In this document: positions 7,848 to 15,778 of the stretch, one piece after another | How the letters are laid out: each line of letters begins with the position of its first letter | How positions within the stretch are numbered: position 1 is the stretch's first letter | Origin: Candidatus Dormiibacterota bacterium | GTDB lineage: Bacteria; Chloroflexota; Dormibacteria; Aeolococcales; Aeolococcaceae | Assembly (NCBI GenBank): GCA_003132525.1 | Contig: PKXZ01000034.1 | Span: forward strand, 296-33,698 | Length of the DNA stretch: 33,403 nucleotides | Reading direction: 5' to 3' | The notes under the pieces: generated by a model | Database searches by the model: none | What the model was told of the DNA's origin: nothing | Seen by the model: only the letters and a program-made list of their open reading frames with translations | Program-made: the position numbers and the translations under genes

Positions 7848-8429
7848 ATGCCCCCATGGGCCGATTGCGTAACTCAATGGCGTAGAACATCATCGAACGT
7901 GGCTGTGCCGGAATCGCCGCCCCCGCTTCGTGTGGTGGGCACCCCAGATCGTCAGAGCGACTGGGAGTCCCTCTATCAGGAGCACGTGGCTCCTCTCTAT
8001 CGATATGTCTACTCGAGAACCGGCAACACCCCGGACGCCGAGGATGTGACTTCCACGACCTTCCTCCGAGCCCTGCCGCGGCTGCGCTCCGATGTCTCGT
8101 CGGCGGAGATCGGCGCCTATCTGCGCACCACGGCTCGGACGGTGCTCGCCGATGTCTGGCGCCAGCGGCACGGTACGGTCCTGATGGAGTTCGATGAGCA
8201 GCGCGACGCCTCTCCGGAGCCGGAGCAGCAGCGCGACGTCGATGTCACCCCGATCCTTGATGGGCTGCCCGACAATTACCGGAGCGTGCTCGAGTTCCGA
8301 TTCCTTCGGGGGTACTCCATCCGCGAGACCGCCGCGGCGATGGGCGTGAGCGTCGCCAACGCCAAGGTGTTGCAACTCCGCGCGCTGCGCCGCGCTGCCA
8401 CAACAGGGGCCAGCTATGTCGAAGGCTGA
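7848..8429 (+). CDS. ECF-type RNA polymerase sigma factor
   Basis: Up to 193 residues. Region 2 is seen in WESLYQEHVAPLYRYVYSRT followed by DAEDVTSTTFLRAL, the usual core-binding and -10-recognition helices. Region 4 is LPDNYRSVLEFRFLRGYS followed by IRETAAAMGVSVANAKVL, a helix-turn-helix for the -35 element. The linker is short, as in the ECF group. The start is uncertain: ATG 7848 has no ribosome binding site, and in-frame GTG codons at 7899 and 7905 would give a more typical N-terminus. The gene overlaps the next one by 14 bases, an arrangement strongly associated with sigma/anti-sigma pairs. No target promoter can be assigned with certainty, but the Tat/DUF4331 genes downstream are candidates. 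Confidence 0.9.
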   Translation: MPPWADCVTQWRRTSSNVAVPESPPPLRVVGTPDRQSDWESLYQEHVAPLYRYVYSRTGNTPDAEDVTSTTFLRALPRLRSDVSSAEIGAYLRTTARTVLADVWRQRHGTVLMEFDEQRDASPEPEQQRDVDVTPILDGLPDNYRSVLEFRFLRGYSIRETAAAMGVSVANAKVLQLRALRRAATTGASYVEG

Positions 8430-9093
8430 CCGCCGTCTCACGCGTTTCATCAACGCGCTGATCGCCAACCGCCGGCCACCGCGGTCGCCCGCGGGCGACG
8501 ACTCCGCCGCGATGCAGGTCGCCGCGCGACTTCGGGCCGCCCATCCCGGCGGATCGACGCCATCGCCCGCCTTCGTCGACAACCTCGCTCGGCAACTGCG
8601 CGAGGCGCCCGGTGAGGATCCGACCTGGGCCGAGACCGGAATCCGCCGGCGCCGGTTCCTGGTCGGCGGTCTCGCGACCGTGGCGGCGTCGGTTGCGGCC
8701 GGGGTCGGTCTCGAGGGCCTTCGTGAGGCGCTCACCGAACCGGCGAGTGGCAGCGGCACGATTCAGCCGTACGTCAGCACGTGGGTGGCGGTTGCCACGC
8801 TGGACGAGGTGACCCCGGGGAAGATCAAGCAGTTCTCAGCGGGTGGCATCCAGGGTGTCGTATTCACGCTCGACGGCAAGATCCGCGGGCTCAGCGCGGT
8901 CTGTACCCACCAGGGCTGCACGCTGATCCCCGAGTCCGGGCAGAACCGGCTCGTCTGCCCCTGCCATCCAATGAGCTTCAACCTCACCGGTGCCGCCAAC
9001 CCTGGCGACTACCGCCTGAACCCGCTGCCGGCGATCGCGACACGTGTGAACGCGGACAACGTCGAGGTACAGGTTCCCGCCTCCTGGACCTGA
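8416..9093 (+). CDS. Membrane-anchored Rieske [2Fe-2S] protein, candidate anti-sigma factor
   Basis: Predicted 225 residues. Residues 1-65 form a charged, helical cytoplasmic segment. RRRRFLVGGLATVAASVAAGVG (77-98) is a Tat-like signal or membrane anchor. Residues 115-225 form a Rieske domain with box 1 CTHQGC (C163, H165, C168) and box 2 CPCHPMSF (C181, C183, H184). By analogy with bc-type Rieske proteins C163, H165, C181 and H184 hold the cluster and C168-C183 forms the disulfide. The ATG at 8416 lies inside the sigma-factor gene (14-base overlap). Rieske proteins normally move electrons in quinol oxidases, but no cytochrome b gene is nearby. The N-terminal segment plus the overlap suggest it tethers the sigma factor and senses redox state. 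That role is inference; the Rieske fold is certain. Confidence 0.88.
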   Translation: MSKADRRLTRFINALIANRRPPRSPAGDDSAAMQVAARLRAAHPGGSTPSPAFVDNLARQLREAPGEDPTWAETGIRRRRFLVGGLATVAASVAAGVGLEGLREALTEPASGSGTIQPYVSTWVAVATLDEVTPGKIKQFSAGGIQGVVFTLDGKIRGLSAVCTHQGCTLIPESGQNRLVCPCHPMSFNLTGAANPGDYRLNPLPAIATRVNADNVEVQVPASWT

Positions 9094-9107
9094 GCCTTCC
9101 CTCTCTC

Positions 9108-9126
9108 GACCGGTGAGGCACCGGTC
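9108..9126. terminator. Perfect 8-bp hairpin after the Rieske gene
   Basis: GACCGGTG (9108-9115), loop AGG, CACCGGTC (9119-9126), starting 15 bases after the Rieske stop. With no T-tract it may be a terminator of the sigma/Rieske unit, a processing site, or a protein-binding palindrome before the Tat-protein gene. Confidence 0.4.
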
Positions 9127-9158
9127 AGTGATCCGGCGCCCGGAGCCGTGCGTACCAA

Positions 9159-9177
9159 GCGGTGACTGGGCGGTGAC
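9159..9177 (+). promoter_or_regulatory. Tandem GCGGTGAC repeat upstream of the Tat/DUF4331 genes
   Basis: GCGGTGAC occurs at 9159-9166 and again at 9170-9177, an 11-base period of about one helical turn. It lies about 50 bases before the ATG at 9225 in a 131-base gap, in the position expected for a promoter or activator site. Whether the upstream ECF sigma factor recognises it is unknown. Confidence 0.4.
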
Positions 9178-9224
9178 AAGACGGCCAACCGGATCGCCAA
9201 CGACCGCCCCAGAGAGGTGTACAC

Positions 9225-9494
9225 ATGGCCAAGGTGACACGGCGGACGTTTCTGTCCACAACCGTGGGGGCAGCAGGCGGCGTTGCGGCGATGGGGCTCA
9301 TCGCCGGGCCGAGCACCCTCGTGGAGGCGGCGCAGAACGTCGCGGACGCGAGTGACGGTCCGATGTCGAGCGAGCCGATGACCGCATACGTTCGCGACGC
9401 GGCGACCGGCGAGATCTCCGTGATGGTGGGTCATCGCGAGGTCGTGACCAAGGACCCGCAGCTCATCCGGCGTCTTCAGCGCGCGACGCGCTGA
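9225..9494 (+). CDS. Small Tat-signal protein upstream of DUF4331
   Basis: Predicted 89 residues. The ATG at 9225 follows GAGAGG near 9212-9217. The N-terminus VTRRTFLSTTVGAAGGVAA is a textbook twin-arginine signal (T-R-R-x-F-L) with a hydrophobic stretch and a probable cleavage region near EAAQN (residue 36). The mature part is only about 50 residues: EPMTAYVRDAATGEISVMVG, then HREVVTKDPQLIRRLQRA. This resembles small exported proteins encoded beside secreted or redox proteins in Actinomycetota and Chloroflexota, with no known function. It has no cysteines, so it does not itself bind an iron-sulfur cluster. It is 40 bases upstream of the DUF4331 gene and is almost certainly co-transcribed with it. 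Confidence 0.75.
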   Translation: MAKVTRRTFLSTTVGAAGGVAAMGLIAGPSTLVEAAQNVADASDGPMSSEPMTAYVRDAATGEISVMVGHREVVTKDPQLIRRLQRATR

Positions 9495-9534
9495 CGCGCA
9501 CCGAACAACATCCACAACCTCACGAGGGGTACAC

Positions 9535-10914
9535 ATGTCTTCGCATCGTGAAGCACCGGGCATCTCGCAAGACCCGGTTGCTGACAGCACTGACCTTTAC
9601 GCGTTCACCAGTCCCGATCACCCCGAGACGGTGACGCTGATCGCCAACTACATTCCGCTCGAGGGACCGGACGGCGGCCCGAACTTCTACAACTTCGGCG
9701 ACGACGTGCTTTACGAGATCACCGTCACCAATGGCGGCACCGTCGCCGACGCGATCACCTACCAGTTCCAGTTCACGACGGAGTACACCGACCCGAACAC
9801 CTTCCTGTACAACACGGGTCCGATCACCAGCCTGACCAGCTCGACCTGGAACGTCCGGCAGTTCTACTCGGTGACCCGGATCCGGCACGGCAAGTCCGAG
9901 GTGCTCGCGAGCAGGCTCGCGTGCCCGCCGGTGAACGTCGGCGTCCGTTCCACCCCGGACTACGGCGCGCTCGCCCGTGCCGCGATCCATCCCCTCGATG
10001 GTGGATGGGTGTTCGCCGGCCAGCGCCGTGAGGGCTTCTACGTCGACCTCGGGTCAATCTTCGATCTTGGCGCGCTCCGTCCCTTCCAGAACCTGCACCT
10101 GATTCCGCTTCCCGCCGTCGGTGGTGTCGATTCCACCAAGGCGCTCAACGTCCACACCATCGCGATCCAGGTTCCCAAGACGCACCTCACCAGGAACGGT
10201 GAGACGCCGACGGATCCGACCAACGCGGATTCGGTCATCGGCGTGTACACCACGGCCAGCCGGCGCAAGTCCACCGTGCTCGACGGCGGCGGCCGGACCA
10301 CCGACGTGGGACCGTGGGTCCAGGTTTCCCGTCTCGGGATGCCGCTCATCAACGAAGTGATCATCCCGATCGGCAGGAAGGACTACTGGAACTCGACCAA
10401 GCCGGACCACGACGCCCAGTTCGTCGCCGACTACGCGCATCCGATGCTCGCCGCATTGCTGCCGGTGCTCTACCCGGGTGTCTTCCCGCACCTGGCTGCC
10501 TACACGAAGGCGCGTGCCGACCTCGAGGCGATCCTGCTGACCGGCGTTCCCTCGGGGGTCATCGCCGGCTTCCAGAACTCGACCGGATCGACCCCGGCCG
10601 ACCTGCTCCGCCTCAACATGGCGATCCCTCCGGCAAAGTCCCCGAGCATCAACGGCATCCTGGGCGGGGACCTCGCGGGCTTCCCGAACGGCCGCCGAGT
10701 GTTCGACGACGTGGCGACCATCGAGATCCGCGCCGTCGCCGGTGCAACCATCCCGCTGGTGGATACCAGTTACACACCTGACGGCGCCGCCAGCGTGGTC
10801 AGCGACTTCTCGTCCGCTCAGTTCAGCAGCGGTTCGGTGCCCGGCAGCAACCGGTACATCGACCACTTCCCGTACCTGGGCACGCCTCACAACGGATTCG
10901 ACACCCCGAGTTGA
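9535..10914 (+). CDS. DUF4331 domain-containing protein
   Basis: Predicted 459 residues. The ATG at 9535 follows GAGGGG with 7 bases between. The start MSSHREAPGISQDPVADSTD and following LYAFTSPDHPETVTLIANYIPLEGP are the hallmark of DUF4331, which runs through the whole protein. Characteristic pieces include FYNFGDDVLYEITVTNGG, GQRREGFYVDLGSIFDLGALRPF, HTIAIQVPK, VQVSRLGMPLINEVIIP and, near the C-terminus, FPNGRRVFDDVATIEIRAVAG. The family has no established activity; the S-S-H-R-E-A-P motif and ordered acidic residues could bind metal, which is only inference. No signal peptide is visible, although many relatives act outside the cell, and the gene just upstream encodes a Tat-signal protein. 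The stop overlaps a possible TTG start of the next gene. Confidence 0.9.
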   Translation: MSSHREAPGISQDPVADSTDLYAFTSPDHPETVTLIANYIPLEGPDGGPNFYNFGDDVLYEITVTNGGTVADAITYQFQFTTEYTDPNTFLYNTGPITSLTSSTWNVRQFYSVTRIRHGKSEVLASRLACPPVNVGVRSTPDYGALARAAIHPLDGGWVFAGQRREGFYVDLGSIFDLGALRPFQNLHLIPLPAVGGVDSTKALNVHTIAIQVPKTHLTRNGETPTDPTNADSVIGVYTTASRRKSTVLDGGGRTTDVGPWVQVSRLGMPLINEVIIPIGRKDYWNSTKPDHDAQFVADYAHPMLAALLPVLYPGVFPHLAAYTKARADLEAILLTGVPSGVIAGFQNSTGSTPADLLRLNMAIPPAKSPSINGILGGDLAGFPNGRRVFDDVATIEIRAVAGATIPLVDTSYTPDGAASVVSDFSSAQFSSGSVPGSNRYIDHFPYLGTPHNGFDTPS

Positions 10915-11225
10915 GCGAGATCGAGTCCGCCGGTCCCGCTCCCAGCGGGCCGGCGGTCCTCGACATCGGTGGGGGGACGGGAGCGCTGCTGGTGATCGTG
11001 CCGGCGGCGCTCCTCCACACCGAGATCGAGGTCAGCCCTGAGGGGTGGCCCGGGGCCCGAACCCACACCGGGGTGCACGCGCGGCCGATGCGGGGCGAGC
11101 TGCTTGCGGTCGCTCTGTTTCCGTCCCTCGATGCCGGGACGTGGAGCCTCCTGGAGGCCGGTTCATGCGTCGCCCAAACCATCGAGATTCTGGACGGTCA
11201 GGTCACCCAGGTCGACTGGCGCTGA
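10911..11225 (+). CDS. Small conserved protein of unknown function downstream of DUF4331
   Basis: Predicted 104 residues. The proposed TTG start at 10911 overlaps the DUF4331 stop (TTGA), giving translational coupling. The sequence AVLDIGGGTGALLVIVPAALL, then H-T-E-I-E-V-S-P, and the C-terminal GSCVAQTIEILDGQVTQVDWR follow a pattern I recall from small conserved proteins of Actinomycetota that lack any assigned activity. The I-G-G-G-T-G-A-L string resembles a nucleotide-binding loop, but the rest of a methyltransferase fold is absent and the protein is probably all beta. It ends the module running from the sigma-factor gene and precedes the regulatory region of the amine cluster. Confidence 0.6.
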   Translation: MSEIESAGPAPSGPAVLDIGGGTGALLVIVPAALLHTEIEVSPEGWPGARTHTGVHARPMRGELLAVALFPSLDAGTWSLLEAGSCVAQTIEILDGQVTQVDWR

Positions 11226-11232
11226 CTGTTGC

Positions 11233-11291
11233 TTGACGGTCCCCAGGGTTTGCGTCTAACGTAGCCTGATTCTACAGGCGTTCAGTAGAAT
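11233..11291 (+). promoter_or_regulatory. Promoter with an operator-like inverted repeat for the amine operon
   Basis: TTGACG (11233-11238), an 18-base spacer and TAACGT (11257-11262) form a housekeeping-type promoter. ATTCTAC (11269-11275) and GTAGAAT (11285-11291) are perfect inverted 7-mers 9 bases apart, covering the expected transcription start. This is where a repressor would block initiation. The MerR-XRE-cupin protein encoded at 17149 is the obvious local candidate. Confidence 0.5.
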
Positions 11292-11327
11292 TTCTGCATC
11301 CACAGGGCTACTGGAGGGACCTGGTCG

Positions 11328-12698
11328 ATGGGCTCGAACATGGGTGACATCGATTCGGAACGGGTCGCGTCGCTGACCGCTCGCGAGGAAGCCGAGTTCC
11401 GGTCTCGACGTACCCGTTCACGAGACTTGTGGAGGGAGGCGACCGAGTACATCCCGCGCGGTGTGCCGAGCTCCTTCCAGGACACGCCGCCGCAGCCGGT
11501 CTTCATCGATCACGGCCAGGGCAGCAAGGTCTGGGACGTCGACGGGAACGAGTACGTCGACTTTCACAATGGCTTCGGCGTGATGGTCGTCGGCCATGCG
11601 CACCCCGCGATCGTGGCCGCGGTGGATGCCCAGATGCATCGCGGATCGCATTTCGCCCAGCCGGTCGCCGAGAACATCGTCGTCGCACGCGAGCTGGCGC
11701 GGCGTTTTCATCAGCCCCAGTGGCGCTTCACCAACAGCGGCACGGAGTCGACCCTCGACGCTATCCGCCTCGCGCGCGGCTTCACCGATCGCGAGCGGAT
11801 CATCAAGATCGAGGCCTCCTACCACGGCCACCACGACGCGCTCCTGGTGTCGGTCGAACCACCGGTGGATGCGATGGGCGATGCCGACTTCCCGAATTCC
11901 GTGCCGATGACCGGTGGCATCCCGCGATCGACCGTCGAGCTCACCACCGTCGTCGGATTCAATGACCTCGCCGCGCTGGAGCGAGCGTTTGTGGCTCATC
12001 CAGGCGAGGTTGCGGGTGTGATCGTCGAGCCCGCCATGATGAACATCGGCTTCGTGCTACCCGAGGACGGGTACCTCGCCGGCCTGGTGGAAATCGCCCA
12101 CCGGCATGGCGCCGTCGCGATCTTCGACGAGGTCAAGACGGGCGTGACCATCGCTCCCGGCGGGGCGACCGAGCGCTTCGGCGTCGTTCCGGACATCGTG
12201 TGCCTGGCCAAGGCGATCGGCGGCGGGCTTCCCTGCGGTGCAGTCGGTGGTCGCGCCGACATCATGGGGACCATCAGTGATGGCAAGGTGGCCCAGCTCG
12301 GTACCTTCAACGGCAATCCCCTGACCACTGCGGCATCGCGGGCCACGCTGATCGAGGTGCTCACCGGCCAGGCCTACTCCCACCTCGACGCGCTGACCGA
12401 GGAGCTGAGTGGTGGTCTCCGCGAGGTGATGTCCGAGTACAGCCTGCCCTTCCACGTCGTGTCGATGGGCGCCCGCGGCTGCGTCACCTACCGTGACAAG
12501 CCGGTGCGGAACTACCGCGACTACGCGGCGATGGACAAGTCGCTTGCGTACGTGTCCTGGCTCTACCAGACCAACCGCGGCGTCCTCATGGCGCCAGGTG
12601 CCGAGGAGAACTGGACGCTGTCGGTGCAGCATTCATCGGATGACGTGAAGCGGTACGTCACCAACTTCCGCGAGCTGGCGCGGGATCTGAAGGCATGA
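11328..12698 (+). CDS. Class III (PLP) aminotransferase, glutamate-1-semialdehyde aminomutase-like
   Basis: Predicted 456 residues. The ATG at 11328 follows GGAGGG at 11313-11318. The PLP fold is complete: GSKVWDVDGNEYVDFHNGFG, the phosphate-binding NSGTEST (S137-T139), SYHGHHD, AIFDEVKTG (D267, pyridine nitrogen contact) and VCLAKAIGGGLPCGAVGG with the Schiff-base lysine K295. The sequence is closest in style to the glutamate-1-semialdehyde aminomutase branch. However, the context (aldehyde dehydrogenase, permease, amine oxidase) argues for an omega-aminotransferase acting on an amine or amino acid rather than haem synthesis. Its stop overlaps the ATG of the dehydrogenase gene (ATGA). A promoter and a palindromic operator candidate lie just upstream. 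The substrate is undetermined. Confidence 0.9.
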   Translation: MGSNMGDIDSERVASLTAREEAEFRSRRTRSRDLWREATEYIPRGVPSSFQDTPPQPVFIDHGQGSKVWDVDGNEYVDFHNGFGVMVVGHAHPAIVAAVDAQMHRGSHFAQPVAENIVVARELARRFHQPQWRFTNSGTESTLDAIRLARGFTDRERIIKIEASYHGHHDALLVSVEPPVDAMGDADFPNSVPMTGGIPRSTVELTTVVGFNDLAALERAFVAHPGEVAGVIVEPAMMNIGFVLPEDGYLAGLVEIAHRHGAVAIFDEVKTGVTIAPGGATERFGVVPDIVCLAKAIGGGLPCGAVGGRADIMGTISDGKVAQLGTFNGNPLTTAASRATLIEVLTGQAYSHLDALTEELSGGLREVMSEYSLPFHVVSMGARGCVTYRDKPVRNYRDYAAMDKSLAYVSWLYQTNRGVLMAPGAEENWTLSVQHSSDDVKRYVTNFRELARDLKA

Positions 12699-14137
12699 GC
12701 ACGGTCGCGGTGCGCACCTTGCGCAACTTCGTGAACGGTGAATATCGCGAGGCAAGCTCTGATGCTTCGACACCGCTCATCAACCCGGCCACCGGAGAGG
12801 AATTCGCCCGGGCCCCAGTGTCGAGCCCAGCCGATGTCGATGCCGCACTGCAAGCTGCCCACGGTGCGTTCGCCGGGTGGCGCGACACCACCCCGAGGGA
12901 ACGGAGCCTCGCTCTGTTGCGCATCGCCGACGCGTTCGAAAAGCGTTCCGAGGAGTTCGTCACCCTCGAATGTGAGAACACCGGCAAGCCGATCTCGCTC
13001 ACCCGCAGCGAGGAGATCCCTCAGCTGATCGACCCAGTGCGTTTCTTCGCCGGTTGCGCGAGGATCCTCGAAGGCAAGAGCGCCGGTGAGTACATGACCG
13101 GCCATACCTCGATGATCCGCCGCGAACCGCTCGGGGTCTGCGCGCAGGTCACGCCGTGGAACTACCCGATGCTGATGGCGATCTGGAAGTGGGCGCCCGC
13201 GATCGCGGCGGGCAACACCGTGGTCCTCAAGCCGTCGGATACGACCCCCGTGACCACGCTCCTGATGGCCGAGATCATGGCCGAGTTCCTGCCACCTGGT
13301 GTCTTCAACGTCATCTGCGGCGATCCCACCACGGGTGCCGCGCTGGTGACCCACAAGATCCCCGCGATGGCGTCCATCACCGGTAGCGTCCGCGCCGGGA
13401 TGGAGGTTGCACGTGCCGCCGCAGGCGACCTCAAGCGGGTCCATCTCGAACTCGGTGGCAAGGCGCCGGTGATCGTCTTCGACGATTCCGACGTCGCCTC
13501 AACGGCCGAGGCCGTTGCCATGGCCGGGTACTTCAATGCCGGGCAGGACTGCACCGCGGCGACGCGAGTCCTCGCATCGGCATCGATCCATGATGAGCTG
13601 GTCGCCGCGCTCGCCGAGCAGGCCGCGGCAAACAAGACCGGCGCGCCGGATGACGATGAGGTTGCCTTCGGACCGCTCAACAACGCCCGGCAGCTCGATC
13701 GCGTTCGCGAGCTCGTGGGCACTGCGCCGTCACACGCCGATGTGGTCGCGGGTGGGCATCGCGTCGGCGAGCGTGGCTATTTTCACGAGGCGACCGTCAT
13801 CGCCGGGTTGCGCCAGGACGACGATCTCATCCAGCGAGAGATCTTCGGGCCGGTGATCACCGTGCAGCGATTCGACGACGAGGCGAGGGCGCTCGAGTGG
13901 GCCAACGGCGTCGAATACGGCCTCAGCGCCAGCGTCTGGACCAAGGATCACAGCCGCGCCATGCGCATGGCTCGTGCGCTGGACTTCGGCTGCGTCTGGA
14001 TCAACACGCATATCCCGCTGATCTCCGAGATGCCACATGGGGGCTACAAGCACTCGGGCTACGGCAAGGATCTTTCGATGTACGGGTTCGAGGACTACAC
14101 CCGCATCAAGCATGTGATGAGCAATATCGAAGCCTGA
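12695..14137 (+). CDS. NAD(P)-dependent aldehyde dehydrogenase (aminoaldehyde/betaine-aldehyde type)
   Basis: Predicted 480 residues, family-typical. Key residues are all present: N155 in TPWNYP, the cofactor-binding K179 in VVLKPSD, E252 in LELGGKAP, the nucleophile C286 in NAGQDCTAATR, and the EIFGPV motif near residue 390. The C-terminal stretch NTHIPLISEMPHGGYKHSG followed by Y-G-K-D is common in aminobutyraldehyde and betaine-aldehyde dehydrogenases (PuuC/PatD/BetB relatives). The reaction is aldehyde plus NAD(P)+ to the carboxylic acid. In this cluster it would oxidise the aldehyde left by transamination or oxidative deamination of an amine. It overlaps the upstream aminotransferase by 4 bases and precedes the permease by 42 bases. 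Precise substrate is inference. Confidence 0.92.
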   Translation: MSTVAVRTLRNFVNGEYREASSDASTPLINPATGEEFARAPVSSPADVDAALQAAHGAFAGWRDTTPRERSLALLRIADAFEKRSEEFVTLECENTGKPISLTRSEEIPQLIDPVRFFAGCARILEGKSAGEYMTGHTSMIRREPLGVCAQVTPWNYPMLMAIWKWAPAIAAGNTVVLKPSDTTPVTTLLMAEIMAEFLPPGVFNVICGDPTTGAALVTHKIPAMASITGSVRAGMEVARAAAGDLKRVHLELGGKAPVIVFDDSDVASTAEAVAMAGYFNAGQDCTAATRVLASASIHDELVAALAEQAAANKTGAPDDDEVAFGPLNNARQLDRVRELVGTAPSHADVVAGGHRVGERGYFHEATVIAGLRQDDDLIQREIFGPVITVQRFDDEARALEWANGVEYGLSASVWTKDHSRAMRMARALDFGCVWINTHIPLISEMPHGGYKHSGYGKDLSMYGFEDYTRIKHVMSNIEA

Positions 14138-14179
14138 CCAACCAGGCTCGACGCAGGAGGACACGGTGAGGAGGAAGAC

Positions 14180-15778
14180 ATGGCGACGCTAGCGGAGCCA
14201 ATCGTTCTTGGGAAACAGGTGGTCTCTCAACTGAAGACCAACACCCTGAATCTCTTCGACGCCACCATCATCGCGACGTCGAGCGTCGCGCCGGCCTACA
14301 GTCTTGCGGCGACCATCGCGGTGCTCTTCGTTGCCGTCGGAGCTGCGTCGCCCGCGGCCATCCTCGTCAGCTTCTTCCCCGTCATGTTCATCGCGCTCGC
14401 CTACTACTACCTGAACCGCCAGGACCCCAACTGCGGCGCCTCATATTCGTGGGTGAGCCGCACGCTGAGCCCTTACATCGGGTGGCTCGGCGGCTGGGTG
14501 CAGCTCTGCGCCAACGTCCTCTTCTGTGCGGCCGCACCGATTGTCGCGGGCGCATACACGCTGCAACTCTTCAACAGCTTCGGCTGGATCAGCGCCGACG
14601 CCGCAGCGAGCGCCTTCTGGCAGGCCGTCGCGGGGGTGCTCTGGCTGCTGTTCGTCACCTACATGGTGGTCAAGGGCATTCGCCTGACTGCCAACTTCCA
14701 GTGGGTGCTGCTCGCGATCGAGTACTTCATCGTCGTCGGCTTCTGCATCGCCGCAGTCGTGAAGGTGCTTGGTGGTCACCCGGCGGCGCAACCCGTGCAG
14801 GGAAGCTGGTTCAACCCGCTGTCGCTGCACAACATCAGCGGGCTCGCCGCCGGCGCTGCGTTGGGTGTCTTCTTCTTCTGGGGATGGGACACCGCCGCGA
14901 ACGTCAACGAGGAGTCCAAGGACGCCGAGACGACGCCGGGCTACGCGGGCCTGATCAGCATGGTCGTGCTGCTCATCCTCTTCTTGTTCGCGGCCACGGC
15001 GATCGACATGGTGACCTCAGCGTCCAACCTCAACAATATCGGCAACAACGGCGGGGACATTCTGTATTTCTTCGCTCAGTCACTGAGCGGCGCGCCGATC
15101 ACCTACCTCATGGTGCTCGCGGTCCTCTCGTCGACGGTTGCCACCGTGCAGACGACCCTGCTGCCGTCGAGCCGGCTGTCCTTCTCGATGGCGCGAGACG
15201 GTGTCTTTCCGAAGATCTTCGGTATCGTCCACAAGGATTGGCAGACGCCGTGGGTCGGCACGCTGATTACGACCGCACTCTCGATCGTGGTGATCATCTC
15301 CACCTTCTGGGGTCCGATTGGCACCACCTTCTCTCAGTTGGTGCTGCAGATCGGTGTGCTGGTCGCCTTCTATTACGGCATCACGGGCATTGCCTGCGCC
15401 TGGGCGTTCCGCAAGGTGCTCTTCACGTCCCCGTCGCTGTTCCTGCTCGCCGGACTTTTACCGCTCGCCGGCGGCATCTTCCTGTTCTGGATCGGGTATC
15501 AGGTGATCGCCAGCGACCCGGGTGACTCATTGCCGATTGGCATCACCTTCATTCTCGGCATCCCCCTCACGGCCATTGCCGCGCTCTTGACCAAGACTGA
15601 CTTCTTCCATGAGAAGACCGTTTCCTATATCCGGCGCAACGGACAGCTCGTCGCCGCGCTGGTGGGGGGCGGGAACATGGAGCTTGCGGGTGCGAGTGTC
15701 ACCACGCCGGGTGCACAGGTGACCCCCGAGGCCGTGGCCGAGGACCCGACCGCTCAGAGCCCGTCGACCAAGGAGTAG
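14180..15778 (+). CDS. APC-superfamily amino acid/polyamine permease
   Basis: Predicted 532 residues. The ATG at 14180 is preceded by GAGGAGG, an excellent ribosome binding site. About twelve hydrophobic segments are seen. Segment 1 contains IIATSSVAPAYSLAATIAVL, the APC equivalent of the unwound helix that binds the substrate amine. DPNCGASYSWVSRTLSPYIGWLGGWVQL is the conserved loop before helix 3, and helix 6 carries FFFWGWDTAANVNEESKDAE. Members import amino acids, GABA or polyamines by proton or sodium symport across the inner membrane. The C-terminal 50 residues are a Pro/Thr-rich cytoplasmic tail. It is the third gene of the catabolic operon and presumably brings in its substrate. The 3' end overlaps the convergent oxidase gene by 25 bases. 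Confidence 0.92.
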   Translation: MATLAEPIVLGKQVVSQLKTNTLNLFDATIIATSSVAPAYSLAATIAVLFVAVGAASPAAILVSFFPVMFIALAYYYLNRQDPNCGASYSWVSRTLSPYIGWLGGWVQLCANVLFCAAAPIVAGAYTLQLFNSFGWISADAAASAFWQAVAGVLWLLFVTYMVVKGIRLTANFQWVLLAIEYFIVVGFCIAAVVKVLGGHPAAQPVQGSWFNPLSLHNISGLAAGAALGVFFFWGWDTAANVNEESKDAETTPGYAGLISMVVLLILFLFAATAIDMVTSASNLNNIGNNGGDILYFFAQSLSGAPITYLMVLAVLSSTVATVQTTLLPSSRLSFSMARDGVFPKIFGIVHKDWQTPWVGTLITTALSIVVIISTFWGPIGTTFSQLVLQIGVLVAFYYGITGIACAWAFRKVLFTSPSLFLLAGLLPLAGGIFLFWIGYQVIASDPGDSLPIGITFILGIPLTAIAALLTKTDFFHEKTVSYIRRNGQLVAALVGGGNMELAGASVTTPGAQVTPEAVAEDPTAQSPSTKE

